A stretch of DNA of 5,388 bases, from contig JAJYRV010000157.1 in assembly GCA_021793935.1 (NCBI GenBank), positions 1-5,388 of the forward strand, written 5' to 3'. The notes under the pieces are model-generated. The model saw only the letters and a list, made by a program, of their open reading frames with translations. It made no database searches and was not told the origin of the DNA. Shown one piece after another: positions 1 to 5,388 of this stretch. A program made the translations under genes and the position numbers. Numbering within the stretch: position 1 is the first letter of the stretch; each line of letters begins with the position of its first letter. This DNA is from Actinomycetes bacterium. Its GTDB lineage: Bacteria; Actinomycetota; Actinomycetes; Actinomycetales; Beutenbergiaceae.

Positions 1-136
1 CCTGCCCCGGATCCGTTCCGAGCGCCCCGCCTTCGACTTCCACCACCCGCAGGTCGCCGCGATGGATCAGATCGGCCTGGAGAGCTCGGTCGGTGAGGCG
101 AGCAGCGGCACCGCGGGCGATCACGAGCACCGATGA
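1..136 (+). CDS. C-terminal end of an unidentified upstream gene (partial)
   Basis: An open frame enters from the left edge (first whole codon at base 2) and ends at TGA 134-136, giving the last 44 residues of a protein. It is probably a real gene end: 39 of the 44 codons finish in G or C, as in the other genes here, and the frame is open to the window edge. The tail is hydrophilic, starting LPRIRSERPAFDFHHPQ and ending GDHEHR, with several His, Asp and Glu residues and no membrane segment. I do not recognise the family, and 44 terminal residues are too few to infer a function. It points the same way as the TetR regulator 52 nt downstream, so the two could share a transcript. Confidence 0.6.
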   Translation, partial: LPRIRSERPAFDFHHPQVAAMDQIGLESSVGEASSGTAGDHEHR

Positions 137-140
137 GGCG

Positions 141-161
141 ATCGGGCGAAGATGCCCCGAT
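141..161. promoter_or_regulatory. Imperfect inverted repeat upstream of the TetR gene (possible operator or hairpin)
   Basis: The arms ATCGGG (141-146) and CCCGAT (156-161) are perfect inverted copies separated by 9 nt. A further C-G pair is possible if one C is bulged. The repeat lies in the 52-nt gap, 4 nt after the upstream stop codon and 27 nt before the chosen GTG start. TetR repressors often bind palindromes of about this size next to their own gene, so an autoregulatory operator is possible. A weak transcript-end hairpin for the upstream gene is the alternative, but no T-run follows. In DNA this GC-rich a 6-bp repeat can arise by chance. Confidence 0.25.
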
Positions 162-172
162 GGCCGCCTGAT

Positions 173-179
173 GGGGAAG
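173..179 (+). promoter_or_regulatory. Ribosome binding site supporting the GTG-189 start of paaR
   Basis: The purine-rich GGGGAAG ends 9 nt before GTG 189, which is good Shine-Dalgarno spacing. A second run, GGAAGG at 183-188, touches the start codon and is too close to serve. The in-frame ATG at 171 has only a pyrimidine/GC-mixed stretch in front of it. The in-frame GTG at 93 has a GGAG 10 nt upstream but would overlap the preceding gene by 44 nt and add a non-conserved N-terminus. Confidence 0.55.
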
Positions 180-188
180 AATGGAAGG

Positions 189-806
189 GTGAATACCGCC
201 CCCACCTCTGCCCGCCGCCCCGGGCGGCCCGGCTACGACCGGGCGACCCTCCTCGACACGATCATCGAGGTGTTCACCACTCACGGATATGACGCGGCGT
301 CGCTGGACATGCTCGCCCGCCGGCTAGGGATCTCGAAGGCGGCGCTGTACCACCATTTCGACTCCAAGGAGCAGATGCTCGATCTCGCGTTGGAGCGGGC
401 GCTCGGGCCCCTCGAGCAGCTCTTTCGTGACGCCCCCGCCGGTCCGGCGGAGAACAAGATCCGCCACGTCATCCGCGGGGCCGTCCTCATTGCGAGCGAA
501 CAACAGCGGGCCCTGACCCTGTTGCTGCGGGTGTATGGCAATACGGACGCCGAGCGCCGCGCCACCCGCCGCCGCCGGGTGCTCACGAACGAGCTGCATG
601 AGCTGTTCGCCGACTCCGCCGCCGAAGGGACGCTGCGCAACGACCTCGATCCCTGGCTCGCGGCCCGCTTCACGTTCGGGGTGGTGAACTCGCTCGTCGA
701 GTGGTACGACCCGGACGGCCCGATCGGTCCCGACGAACTCGCCGATGCGGTGCTCGCCTACGTGCGTACCGGGTTGCGGATGAGCGAGACCGGTGACTTT
801 CGCTAG
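189..806 (+). CDS. paaR: TetR-family transcriptional regulator, probably phenylacetate repressor PaaR
   Basis: This is a 205-residue DNA-binding regulator of normal TetR size, read from GTG 189. The N-terminal helix-turn-helix domain covers about residues 18-63. The typical positioning segment LARRLGISK is at 42-50 and the recognition helix with ALYHHF at 52-57 is followed by SKEQML, a classic TetR signature. The N-terminus RRPGRPGYDR is basic, as is common in the family. The C-terminal ligand and dimer domain has a SLVEWYDPDGPIGPDELAD segment (168-186), a pattern seen in TetR regulators of acyl-CoA metabolism. Known PaaR proteins repress paa genes and are released by phenylacetyl-CoA. The assignment here rests on the family plus direct adjacency to paaZ and is an inference. 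The frame extends upstream to GTG 93, but that extension has poorer GC third-position bias and no TetR homology. The gene converges on paaZ and ends CGC TAG inside a shared palindrome. Confidence 0.82.
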   Translation: MNTAPTSARRPGRPGYDRATLLDTIIEVFTTHGYDAASLDMLARRLGISKAALYHHFDSKEQMLDLALERALGPLEQLFRDAPAGPAENKIRHVIRGAVLIASEQQRALTLLLRVYGNTDAERRATRRRRVLTNELHELFADSAAEGTLRNDLDPWLAARFTFGVVNSLVEWYDPDGPIGPDELADAVLAYVRTGLRMSETGDFR

Positions 807-808
807 CG
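801..808. other. Palindromic shared stop-codon junction of paaR and paaZ
   Basis: The perfect 8-bp palindrome CGCTAGCG contains the last sense codon (CGC, Arg) and the TAG stop of both genes, one on each strand: paaR stops at 804-806 and paaZ at 805-803. The coding regions overlap by the 4 bases CTAG. There is therefore no intergenic space, and I see no hairpin followed by a T-run at the junction that could act as a bidirectional terminator. Confidence 0.9.
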
Positions 809-2842
809 GGGCATTTTCGAGACCAGGGTGAGCACGTCGTAGGTCGCGACGGTCTCCTCCTCCTGGTTCGTGAGCACCGCATCCCAATGCACTTCGCCGT
901 AGTCGTCGGTCTCCCGGGGGATGATCTGCTTCGCGGTGAGGGCGACGCGGACCTTGTCCCCGGGGGAGACCGGCGCGAGGAACCGGCAGGATTCCACGCC
1001 GTAGTTCGCCAGGACGGGACCGGGATCCGGTTTGACGAACAGACCGGCCGCGAACGAGAGCAACAGGTAGCCGTGGGCGACCCGCCCGGGGAAGAACGGG
1101 TTGGCGGCCGCCGCCTCCTCATCCAGGTGGGCGTAGAACCTGTCGCCGGTGAATTCCGCGAAATGCGTGATGTCCTCGAGGGTGACTTCCCGGTAGTCGG
1201 AGACGATCTGGTCCCCGATCCGCAGCTCCTGGAGGGATTTCGAAAACGGGTGGGCGCCGTCGCGGGTCGTCGGGGCGCCCGGGTGCCACACGCCGGTGAT
1301 CGATGTGAGCGCCTCGGGGCTGCCTTGGATCGCGGTGCGTTGCATGAAGTGGAAGACCGAACGCACCCCGCCGAGCTCCTCGGCGCCCCCCGCCCGGCCC
1401 GGGCCCCCGTGCACGAGCATCGGCAACGGAGAGCCGTGCCCGGTGGAACTGCGCGCATCCGTGCGGTCGAGCACGAGGATCCGGCCGTTGCTCGATGCCG
1501 TCGCACGCACGAGTTGTGCGACGAAACCCTGATCCGAAGAAGCGAGCGAGGTCACGAGGGAACCCCCACCGAGCGCGATGAGGCGGGCCGCCTCCGCCGC
1601 GCTCCCGTCGTAGGTGAGCACCGAGGACACCGGGCCGAACGCCTCGGTGTCGTGCGCCCGGGGCGCCTCGGCGTCGTCGAAACGAAGCAGGATCGGTTCG
1701 AGGAACGCCCCCGGGTTCTGCCCCGCGGGCTCGGCGAGCTCGCGGCCGCCGATGACGACCCGGCCCCCGCCGTCGATGAGTTTGCGCACCTGCGCCAGCA
1801 CCTCCGCCCGTTGGCCGGTGGAGGCGAGGGCGCCCATCGTCGTGCCCTGCGCGCGCGGGTCGCCGACGACGATCTTCGCCTCGAGTCGGGCCCGGACGGC
1901 GTCGATGAGCTCCTCGGCGAACTCTCTCGGCACGAGCGCCCGGCGGATCGCGGTGCACTTCTGCCCGGCCTTGGACGTCATCTCGGTGACGAGCCCGCGT
2001 ACGTACGCATCGAATTCGGGGGTGCCGGGAGCGGCGTCGGGCCCGAGCACGGAGGCGTTGATCGAATCGGTCTCGGAGCTGAAACGCACCCCGCCGGTCT
2101 GGATCGCCTCGTGGGCGCGCAGCCGGGCCGCGGTCGAGGCCGAACCGGTGAACGCGACGACGTCGCCGAGCCGGGTGTGATCGAGGAGGTCGTAGAGCGG
2201 CCCGGCGATGAACTGCACCGAACCCTCCGGCAGCAGCCCGGCCTCCACCATGATCCGCACCATGTGTTCGGTGAGGTAGGCCCCCGGGGTGGCGGGCTTG
2301 ATGATCGTGGGCATGCCGGCGACGAAGGCGGGCGCGAGTTTCTCTAACGCTCCCCACACGGGGAAGTTGAACGCGTTGATCTGGAGCGCGGCGCCGGGCA
2401 GCGTCGTGCGGATGTGCCGGCCGAGGAAGGACCCGTCCTGGGCGAGCACCTCCACCTGGCCGTCGAGCTGTACCCGGGAGTTCGGCAGTTCCCGGCGCCC
2501 CTTGCCGGAATAGTTGAAGAGCACGCCGATCCCGCCGTCGATATCCACCCACGAGTCCGCTCTGGTCGCGCCGGTGCGAGTGGAGAGGTCGTAGAGCTCC
2601 TGCTTCCGCTCCGTCAGCGCGATCGCGAGCTCCTTCAACCGCAGCCCGCGCTGGTGGAAGGTCATCGCCCCGAGGTGCTCCTGCCCCACGGTGCGGGCAT
2701 ACTCCATCGCTCCCTCGACGTCCAACCCCTCGGCGGATACCGCGGCGACCGCCTCGCCGGTGACGGGGTCGGCGATCGGCGTGCCGCCGCCGGCCGGGCG
2801 CCACCAACTCCCCTGCACGTAGCATTCGAGCATGTCAACCAT
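803..2842 (-). CDS. paaZ: Bifunctional oxepin-CoA hydrolase / 3-oxo-5,6-dehydrosuberyl-CoA semialdehyde dehydrogenase PaaZ
   Basis: The 679-residue protein matches the size of E. coli PaaZ (681 aa). It opens the oxepin-CoA ring and oxidises the aldehyde formed to 3-oxo-5,6-dehydrosuberyl-CoA using NADP+. Residues about 1-515 form an aldehyde dehydrogenase domain: Asn159 in NAFNFP, Lys182 in IIKPAT, general-base Glu257 in SSETDS and nucleophile Cys296 in GQKCTAIRR. These fall one residue from E. coli Glu256 and Cys295. Residues about 530-679 form a MaoC-type hot-dog hydratase domain with the motif GDRFYAHLDEEAA. Its Asp567 and His572 correspond to the E. coli hydrolase residues Asp561 and His566. 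Both active sites appear intact. The start is ATG 2842, with GGGAGAGG just before it; ATG 2833 is a weaker alternative. It is the last gene of the operon, 12 nt after paaH, and converges on paaR. No signal peptide is seen, so it should be cytoplasmic. Confidence 0.96.
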   Translation of the reverse strand: MVDMLECYVQGSWWRPAGGGTPIADPVTGEAVAAVSAEGLDVEGAMEYARTVGQEHLGAMTFHQRGLRLKELAIALTERKQELYDLSTRTGATRADSWVDIDGGIGVLFNYSGKGRRELPNSRVQLDGQVEVLAQDGSFLGRHIRTTLPGAALQINAFNFPVWGALEKLAPAFVAGMPTIIKPATPGAYLTEHMVRIMVEAGLLPEGSVQFIAGPLYDLLDHTRLGDVVAFTGSASTAARLRAHEAIQTGGVRFSSETDSINASVLGPDAAPGTPEFDAYVRGLVTEMTSKAGQKCTAIRRALVPREFAEELIDAVRARLEAKIVVGDPRAQGTTMGALASTGQRAEVLAQVRKLIDGGGRVVIGGRELAEPAGQNPGAFLEPILLRFDDAEAPRAHDTEAFGPVSSVLTYDGSAAEAARLIALGGGSLVTSLASSDQGFVAQLVRATASSNGRILVLDRTDARSSTGHGSPLPMLVHGGPGRAGGAEELGGVRSVFHFMQRTAIQGSPEALTSITGVWHPGAPTTRDGAHPFSKSLQELRIGDQIVSDYREVTLEDITHFAEFTGDRFYAHLDEEAAAANPFFPGRVAHGYLLLSFAAGLFVKPDPGPVLANYGVESCRFLAPVSPGDKVRVALTAKQIIPRETDDYGEVHWDAVLTNQEEETVATYDVLTLVSKMPR

Positions 2843-2845
2843 GAA

Positions 2846-2853
2846 CCTCTCCC
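2846..2853 (-). promoter_or_regulatory. Strong ribosome binding site of paaZ filling the paaH-paaZ gap
   Basis: Read on the minus strand, the 12-nt spacer between the paaH stop and the paaZ ATG is CGGGAGAGGTTC. The GGGAG core lies 6 nt before ATG 2842. The spacing supports ATG 2842 over the in-frame ATG at 2833. The spacer leaves no room for a separate promoter or terminator, so paaZ should depend on the upstream operon promoter. Confidence 0.7.
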
Positions 2854-2854
2854 G

Positions 2855-3703
2855 TCAGTAGTCGTAGAATCCTTTGCCGCTCTTGCGTCCCACCTCGCCG
2901 CGGGCGACCATCTCCCGCAGTAGCGAAGGCGGGCAGAACCGAGCGCCCAGGTCCCGCTCGAGCTGCTCGGCGATCCCGAGGCGCACGTCCAGACCGACGA
3001 TGTCGGTGGTCTTCAACGGCCCCATCGGGTGCCGGTAGCCCTGCTCCATCGCGGTATCGATATCGGCCGCGCTCGCGACCCCGTCCTCAAGCATTCGGAT
3101 CGCCTCGAGGGCGAGGGCGACCCCGAGCCGGGAGGAGGCGAACCCCGGCGAGTCCGCGACCGCAATCGCGTGTTTGCCCAGGGCCCGCACCCACGCCGTC
3201 GCCCGCTCGGTGAGCTCTGGTGGGGTGGCCGCGTGGGTGATGATCTCCACGAGGGTGGAGGCCGGCACCGGGTTGAAGAAGTGCAGGCCCAGGAACTGCT
3301 CCGGGCGGCGCAGCGACCGGGCCAGCACGCCGATCGGGATCGAGGAGGTGTTGCTCGCGAGGACCCCGCCGGGAGCGAGGCGTGCCTCCAGTTGGGGAAG
3401 CAGCGCGAGTTTGAGGTCCCGATCCTCCGGCACCGCTTCGACGGCGAGGCCCGCGCCGGCAAGGTCAGCTAATTCCGTGGTGGCGTGAACGGCCGCCATG
3501 AGGTCCGCGGCGTCCGCGGTGAGGCCGCGGTCGATCGACGCAGCAACGCTGCCTGCGACGCGGTCCCGGGCAGCGCGGGCCGCAGGAGCGTTCTGCTCCA
3601 CGATGACGACCTCGCAGCCGGAGATGAGGAACGCGTGCGCGATGCCGGCGCCCATCCGCCCGCCACCGGCGACGCCCACGCGGGCGGGGAGATCAGGGGT
3701 CAT
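2855..3703 (-). CDS. paaH: 3-hydroxyacyl-CoA dehydrogenase, PaaH/PaaC type (3-hydroxyadipyl-CoA dehydrogenase)
   Basis: This 282-residue protein probably oxidises (S)-3-hydroxyadipyl-CoA to 3-oxoadipyl-CoA with NAD+. The N-terminal Rossmann fold has GGGRMGAGIA at 13-22. Glu36, at the end of the second strand (VIVEQN), favours NAD over NADP. Family catalytic positions visible are Ser120 in NTSSIPIG, His141 in GLHFFNPVP and Glu153 in LVEIITH. The C-terminal helical domain carries GYRHPMGPL (222-230) and ends GRKSGKGFYDY. The Asn normally found in the PGFxxNR motif is Ser191 here (PGFASSR). Length is that of single-module 3-hydroxybutyryl-CoA dehydrogenases; E. coli PaaH, at 475 aa, carries a second C-terminal module. 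The start ATG 3703 overlaps the hydratase stop by 4 nt (ATGA), with GAGGCGGGAA in front as ribosome binding site. A general 3-hydroxybutyryl-CoA dehydrogenase is the alternative, but the operon position favours the paa role. Confidence 0.9.
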   Translation of the reverse strand: MTPDLPARVGVAGGGRMGAGIAHAFLISGCEVVIVEQNAPAARAARDRVAGSVAASIDRGLTADAADLMAAVHATTELADLAGAGLAVEAVPEDRDLKLALLPQLEARLAPGGVLASNTSSIPIGVLARSLRRPEQFLGLHFFNPVPASTLVEIITHAATPPELTERATAWVRALGKHAIAVADSPGFASSRLGVALALEAIRMLEDGVASAADIDTAMEQGYRHPMGPLKTTDIVGLDVRLGIAEQLERDLGARFCPPSLLREMVARGEVGRKSGKGFYDY

Positions 3704-4449
3704 TTCCCGCCTCGCTTCCGCTCGAGGAATGCCGTCATTCGCCGCTGCTTTTCTGGACTGTCGAACAGGCTCGCCTGCTCGGCGAGGTCGATGCCGGGGT
3801 GGGCGGTGCGCGGGGCGGCGAGCACCCGCTTCGTCGCCTGCGTAGCGGCGGGATCGAGCTTGGCGATCGCCGCCGCGAGTTCCTCCGCGCGGGCGAGGGC
3901 CGCGGCGGGGGTGTCGAGGAGGTGGGTGAACAAGCCTGCTGCGGCCGCTTCCTCGCCGGTGAGGAGGCGGCCGGTGAGGAGCATGTCTGAAGCGAGGCCA
4001 TCCCCGACGATCTCCCGCAGCCGCCAGGACGCCCCGGCCGCGGCGATGATTCCCAGCCTCGTCTCCGGATTCCCGATCGTGGCCTCGCGGGAGGCGATTC
4101 GGATATCGGCGGCGTAGGCGAGTTCGGCGCCGCCCCCGAGGGCATAACCGTGGACGACGGCGAGCACCGGCATCGGTAGGGCGTGCACGCGCATGAAGAC
4201 GTGGGTGTTGATGCCCTCACGCGCCTGCGCTGCGCCCCGGGCTCGCAACTCCTCGATGTCAGCTCCGGCGGCGAAGGAATCGCCCGCGCCCGCAAGGATG
4301 AGGGTCCGCGGGCTCGCCTCCAGTTCCGTGCACAGTTCGTGCAGCGCGGACACGAGGTGGGAATCGATCGCGTTCTTCTTCTCCGGGCGGTTCAGCCGGG
4401 CGAGCACGTGCGTGGGATATTCGGTGATCGACACGGGCGGGGTCATCAT
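3700..4449 (-). CDS. paaF: Enoyl-CoA hydratase/isomerase, probably 2,3-dehydroadipyl-CoA hydratase PaaF
   Basis: This is a 249-residue crotonase-fold protein (E. coli PaaF is 255 aa). It should hydrate 2,3-dehydroadipyl-CoA to 3-hydroxyadipyl-CoA, the substrate of the next gene's product. The N-terminus carries RLNRPEKKNAID (18-29). The CoA-binding and oxyanion-hole segments are SFAAGADIEEL (58-68) and GYALGGGAEL (101-110, Gly106). Glu129 in NPETRLG matches the conserved first catalytic Glu of hydratases. The second Glu position is Asp155 (LASDMLLTG), and the usual PGAGG stretch reads AAAGAS. PaaF rather than PaaG is favoured by the AAGAD and ALGGG.EL segments, which resemble E. coli PaaF more than PaaG's CAGQD and AAGAGATL. 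Naming varies between species. ATG 4449 overlaps the thiolase stop (ATGA), with GGAG 8 nt upstream; ATG 4446 follows directly and could also serve. The frame remains open upstream inside the thiolase gene, but that part is a shadow. Confidence 0.87.
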   Translation of the reverse strand: MMTPPVSITEYPTHVLARLNRPEKKNAIDSHLVSALHELCTELEASPRTLILAGAGDSFAAGADIEELRARGAAQAREGINTHVFMRVHALPMPVLAVVHGYALGGGAELAYAADIRIASREATIGNPETRLGIIAAAGASWRLREIVGDGLASDMLLTGRLLTGEEAAAAGLFTHLLDTPAAALARAEELAAAIAKLDPAATQATKRVLAAPRTAHPGIDLAEQASLFDSPEKQRRMTAFLERKRGGK

Positions 4450-5388
4450 TGCACGCGCTCCAGGATCATCGCGGTCCCTTGCCCCACGCCCACGCACATC
4501 GTCGCGAGTCCGTACCGGGCATCCTCCCGCTCCATGCGCCCGAGCAGGGTGACCAGGAGGCGGGAGCCGGAGGAGCCGAGCGGGTGGCCGAGGGCGATGG
4601 CGCCACCATCGGTGTTCACCCGGCGGAGGTCCAGCTGCAGGCGCCGGATGCACGCGAGGGCCTGGGTCGCGAACGCTTCATTGAGTTCGATCGCGCCGAT
4701 GTCCTCTATCGCGAGGCCGGCGCGAGCAAGAGCTTTCTCCGTCGCGGGCACCGGGCCGAGCCCCATCACCTCCGGAGCGAGAGCGGCCGCCGTGGCGGTG
4801 ACGATCCGTGCACGGGGGCTGAGCTGGTATTTCTCGACGGCGGCCCGGGAGGCGAGGAGGAGCGCCGAAGAGCCGTCGTTGAGGGCCGAGGAGTTCCCAG
4901 CGGTGACGACGCTGCCGCCGGAGACCACCGGGCGGAGTTCCGCCAGCGCGGCGAGGGACGTATCGGGCCGGGGGCCTTCATCGGTGGTGACGGTACGGGT
5001 GCCGCGGCGGCCGAGATCAACGGTGATGGGCAGGATCTCGTCGTCGAAATGGCCCGCCGCCATCGCGCGCAGCGCCCGTTGGTGGCTCTCGAAGGCGAAA
5101 CCGTCGGCTTCGGCCCGGGAGATCGCCTCGGTGCGGGCGACCTCTTCGGCCGTTTCCGGCATCGAGTAGGTCGCCTTATCGCGCGCGGCGAGGGCGGGAT
5201 TGGTGAAGCGCCACCCGATGGAGGTATCGAACTGGGGGCCCGGCCCCGACCAGGGCCGCGCAGGTTTCGCTTGGACCCACGGCGCGCGGGTCATCGATTC
5301 CACCCCGCCGGCGAGGACGACATCGGCGTCGCCGGCCCGGATCGCCTGCGCGCCCGAAGCAGCCGCGGTCATGCCCGATGCGCACAAG
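4446..5388 (-). CDS. paaJ: 3-oxoadipyl-CoA / 3-oxo-5,6-dehydrosuberyl-CoA thiolase PaaJ (5' end missing)
   Basis: The last 313 residues of a thiolase are present and the gene runs off the right edge. Relatives of about 400 aa have the nucleophilic Cys near residue 90, so roughly 88-90 residues are missing. The fragment begins LCASGM; its Cys (codon 5384-5382) is that nucleophile. The other active-site residues are Asn236 (LNEAFA), His268 (GGAIALGHPLG) and Cys298 (TMCVGVGQG), counted from the first whole codon. The segments FDTSIGWRFTNP (53-64) and SMPETAEEVA (75-84) are hallmarks of the PaaJ/PcaF 3-oxoadipyl-CoA thiolase group. In the paa route PaaJ cleaves twice, releasing acetyl-CoA and finally succinyl-CoA. 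PcaF of the beta-ketoadipate pathway catalyses the same last step, so only context decides the name. The TTG at 5387 is the Leu of this motif, not a start. Its stop overlaps the hydratase start by 4 nt. Confidence 0.93.
   Translation of the reverse strand, partial: LCASGMTAAASGAQAIRAGDADVVLAGGVESMTRAPWVQAKPARPWSGPGPQFDTSIGWRFTNPALAARDKATYSMPETAEEVARTEAISRAEADGFAFESHQRALRAMAAGHFDDEILPITVDLGRRGTRTVTTDEGPRPDTSLAALAELRPVVSGGSVVTAGNSSALNDGSSALLLASRAAVEKYQLSPRARIVTATAAALAPEVMGLGPVPATEKALARAGLAIEDIGAIELNEAFATQALACIRRLQLDLRRVNTDGGAIALGHPLGSSGSRLLVTLLGRMEREDARYGLATMCVGVGQGTAMILERVQ

Noticed and set aside
324..887. Minus-strand open frame opposite paaR
   Set aside because: It is antisense to a clear TetR domain, and its translation has no recognisable features.
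887..2347. Long plus-strand open frame (486 codons) opposite paaZ
   Set aside because: It lies wholly antisense to the well-supported paaZ. Its translation is rich in Arg, Gly, Glu and Asp without recognisable motifs, as expected when GC-rich DNA lacks stops on the opposite strand.
1119..2825. Minus-strand open frame of 568 codons in another frame of paaZ
   Set aside because: Its translation is an Arg-rich, low-complexity shadow of paaZ with no domain. paaZ itself has both active sites intact, so no frameshift needs to be invoked.
4450..4653. Upstream extension of the hydratase frame inside the thiolase gene
   Set aside because: The added residues are Pro/Arg/His-rich and unlike any crotonase N-terminus. 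ATG 4449 with GGAG 8 nt upstream gives the normal family length.
4183..5169. Plus-strand open frame (328 codons) opposite the hydratase and thiolase
   Set aside because: It is a Ser/Arg/Ala-rich antisense shadow with no ribosome binding site or family motif; the minus strand is clearly coding.
5385..5387. TTG as a start codon for the thiolase
   Set aside because: It encodes the Leu directly before the nucleophilic Cys in the LCASGM motif; the true N-terminus must lie about 88-90 residues further upstream, outside the window.
1..5388. Mobile elements, CRISPR arrays, tRNA/rRNA genes, riboswitches, or an undescribed system
   Set aside because: Almost all the sequence is accounted for by one regulator, a four-gene catabolic block and a gene end. 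I saw no long direct or terminal repeats, no RNA-gene signatures, and no intergenic space above 52 nt.

Overview
This window comes from a GC-rich bacterial chromosome. Codon third positions are mostly G or C, genes are tightly packed, and GTG is used as a start. The regulator and the single-module dehydrogenase look most like those of Actinomycetota, probably a Micrococcales-type lineage. That placement is an inference from composition and protein style, not from a marker gene.

Layout. On the plus strand, the 3' end of an unidentified gene (to 136) is followed after 52 nt by a TetR-family regulator (189-806), best read as PaaR. On the minus strand, reading right to left from the far edge, lies the distal part of a phenylacetate-degradation operon. 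It holds a 3-oxoadipyl-CoA-type thiolase (paaJ, cut off at 5388), an enoyl-CoA hydratase (paaF-like, 4449-3700), a 3-hydroxyacyl-CoA dehydrogenase (paaH-like, 3703-2855) and the bifunctional oxepin-CoA hydrolase/aldehyde dehydrogenase (paaZ, 2842-803). The first three genes are joined by 4-nt ATGA overlaps. paaZ follows after a 12-nt gap that is almost entirely a ribosome binding site. paaR and paaZ converge and share a CTAG in which both stop codons lie.

How the genes work together. In the known aerobic CoA-dependent (paa) pathway, phenylacetyl-CoA is epoxidised (PaaABCDE) and isomerised to oxepin-CoA (PaaG). PaaZ opens the oxepin ring and oxidises the resulting aldehyde. PaaJ removes acetyl-CoA, PaaF hydrates 2,3-dehydroadipyl-CoA, PaaH oxidises 3-hydroxyadipyl-CoA, and PaaJ then releases acetyl-CoA and succinyl-CoA. 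Every lower-pathway step from ring opening onward is therefore represented here. The epoxidase, a distinct PaaG isomerase and the PaaK ligase are not in the window and may lie beyond 5388. PaaR probably represses the operon and is relieved by phenylacetyl-CoA, by analogy with known PaaR proteins.

I see no undescribed system, mobile element, RNA gene, CRISPR array or long repeat. The most noteworthy points are the shared palindromic stop-codon junction between regulator and operon, with no room for a terminator, an imperfect inverted repeat just upstream of paaR, and residue substitutions in PaaH and PaaF at positions usually considered catalytic in the wider families. There is no gene-free stretch longer than 300 bases; the only intergenic spaces are 137-188 and 2843-2854.
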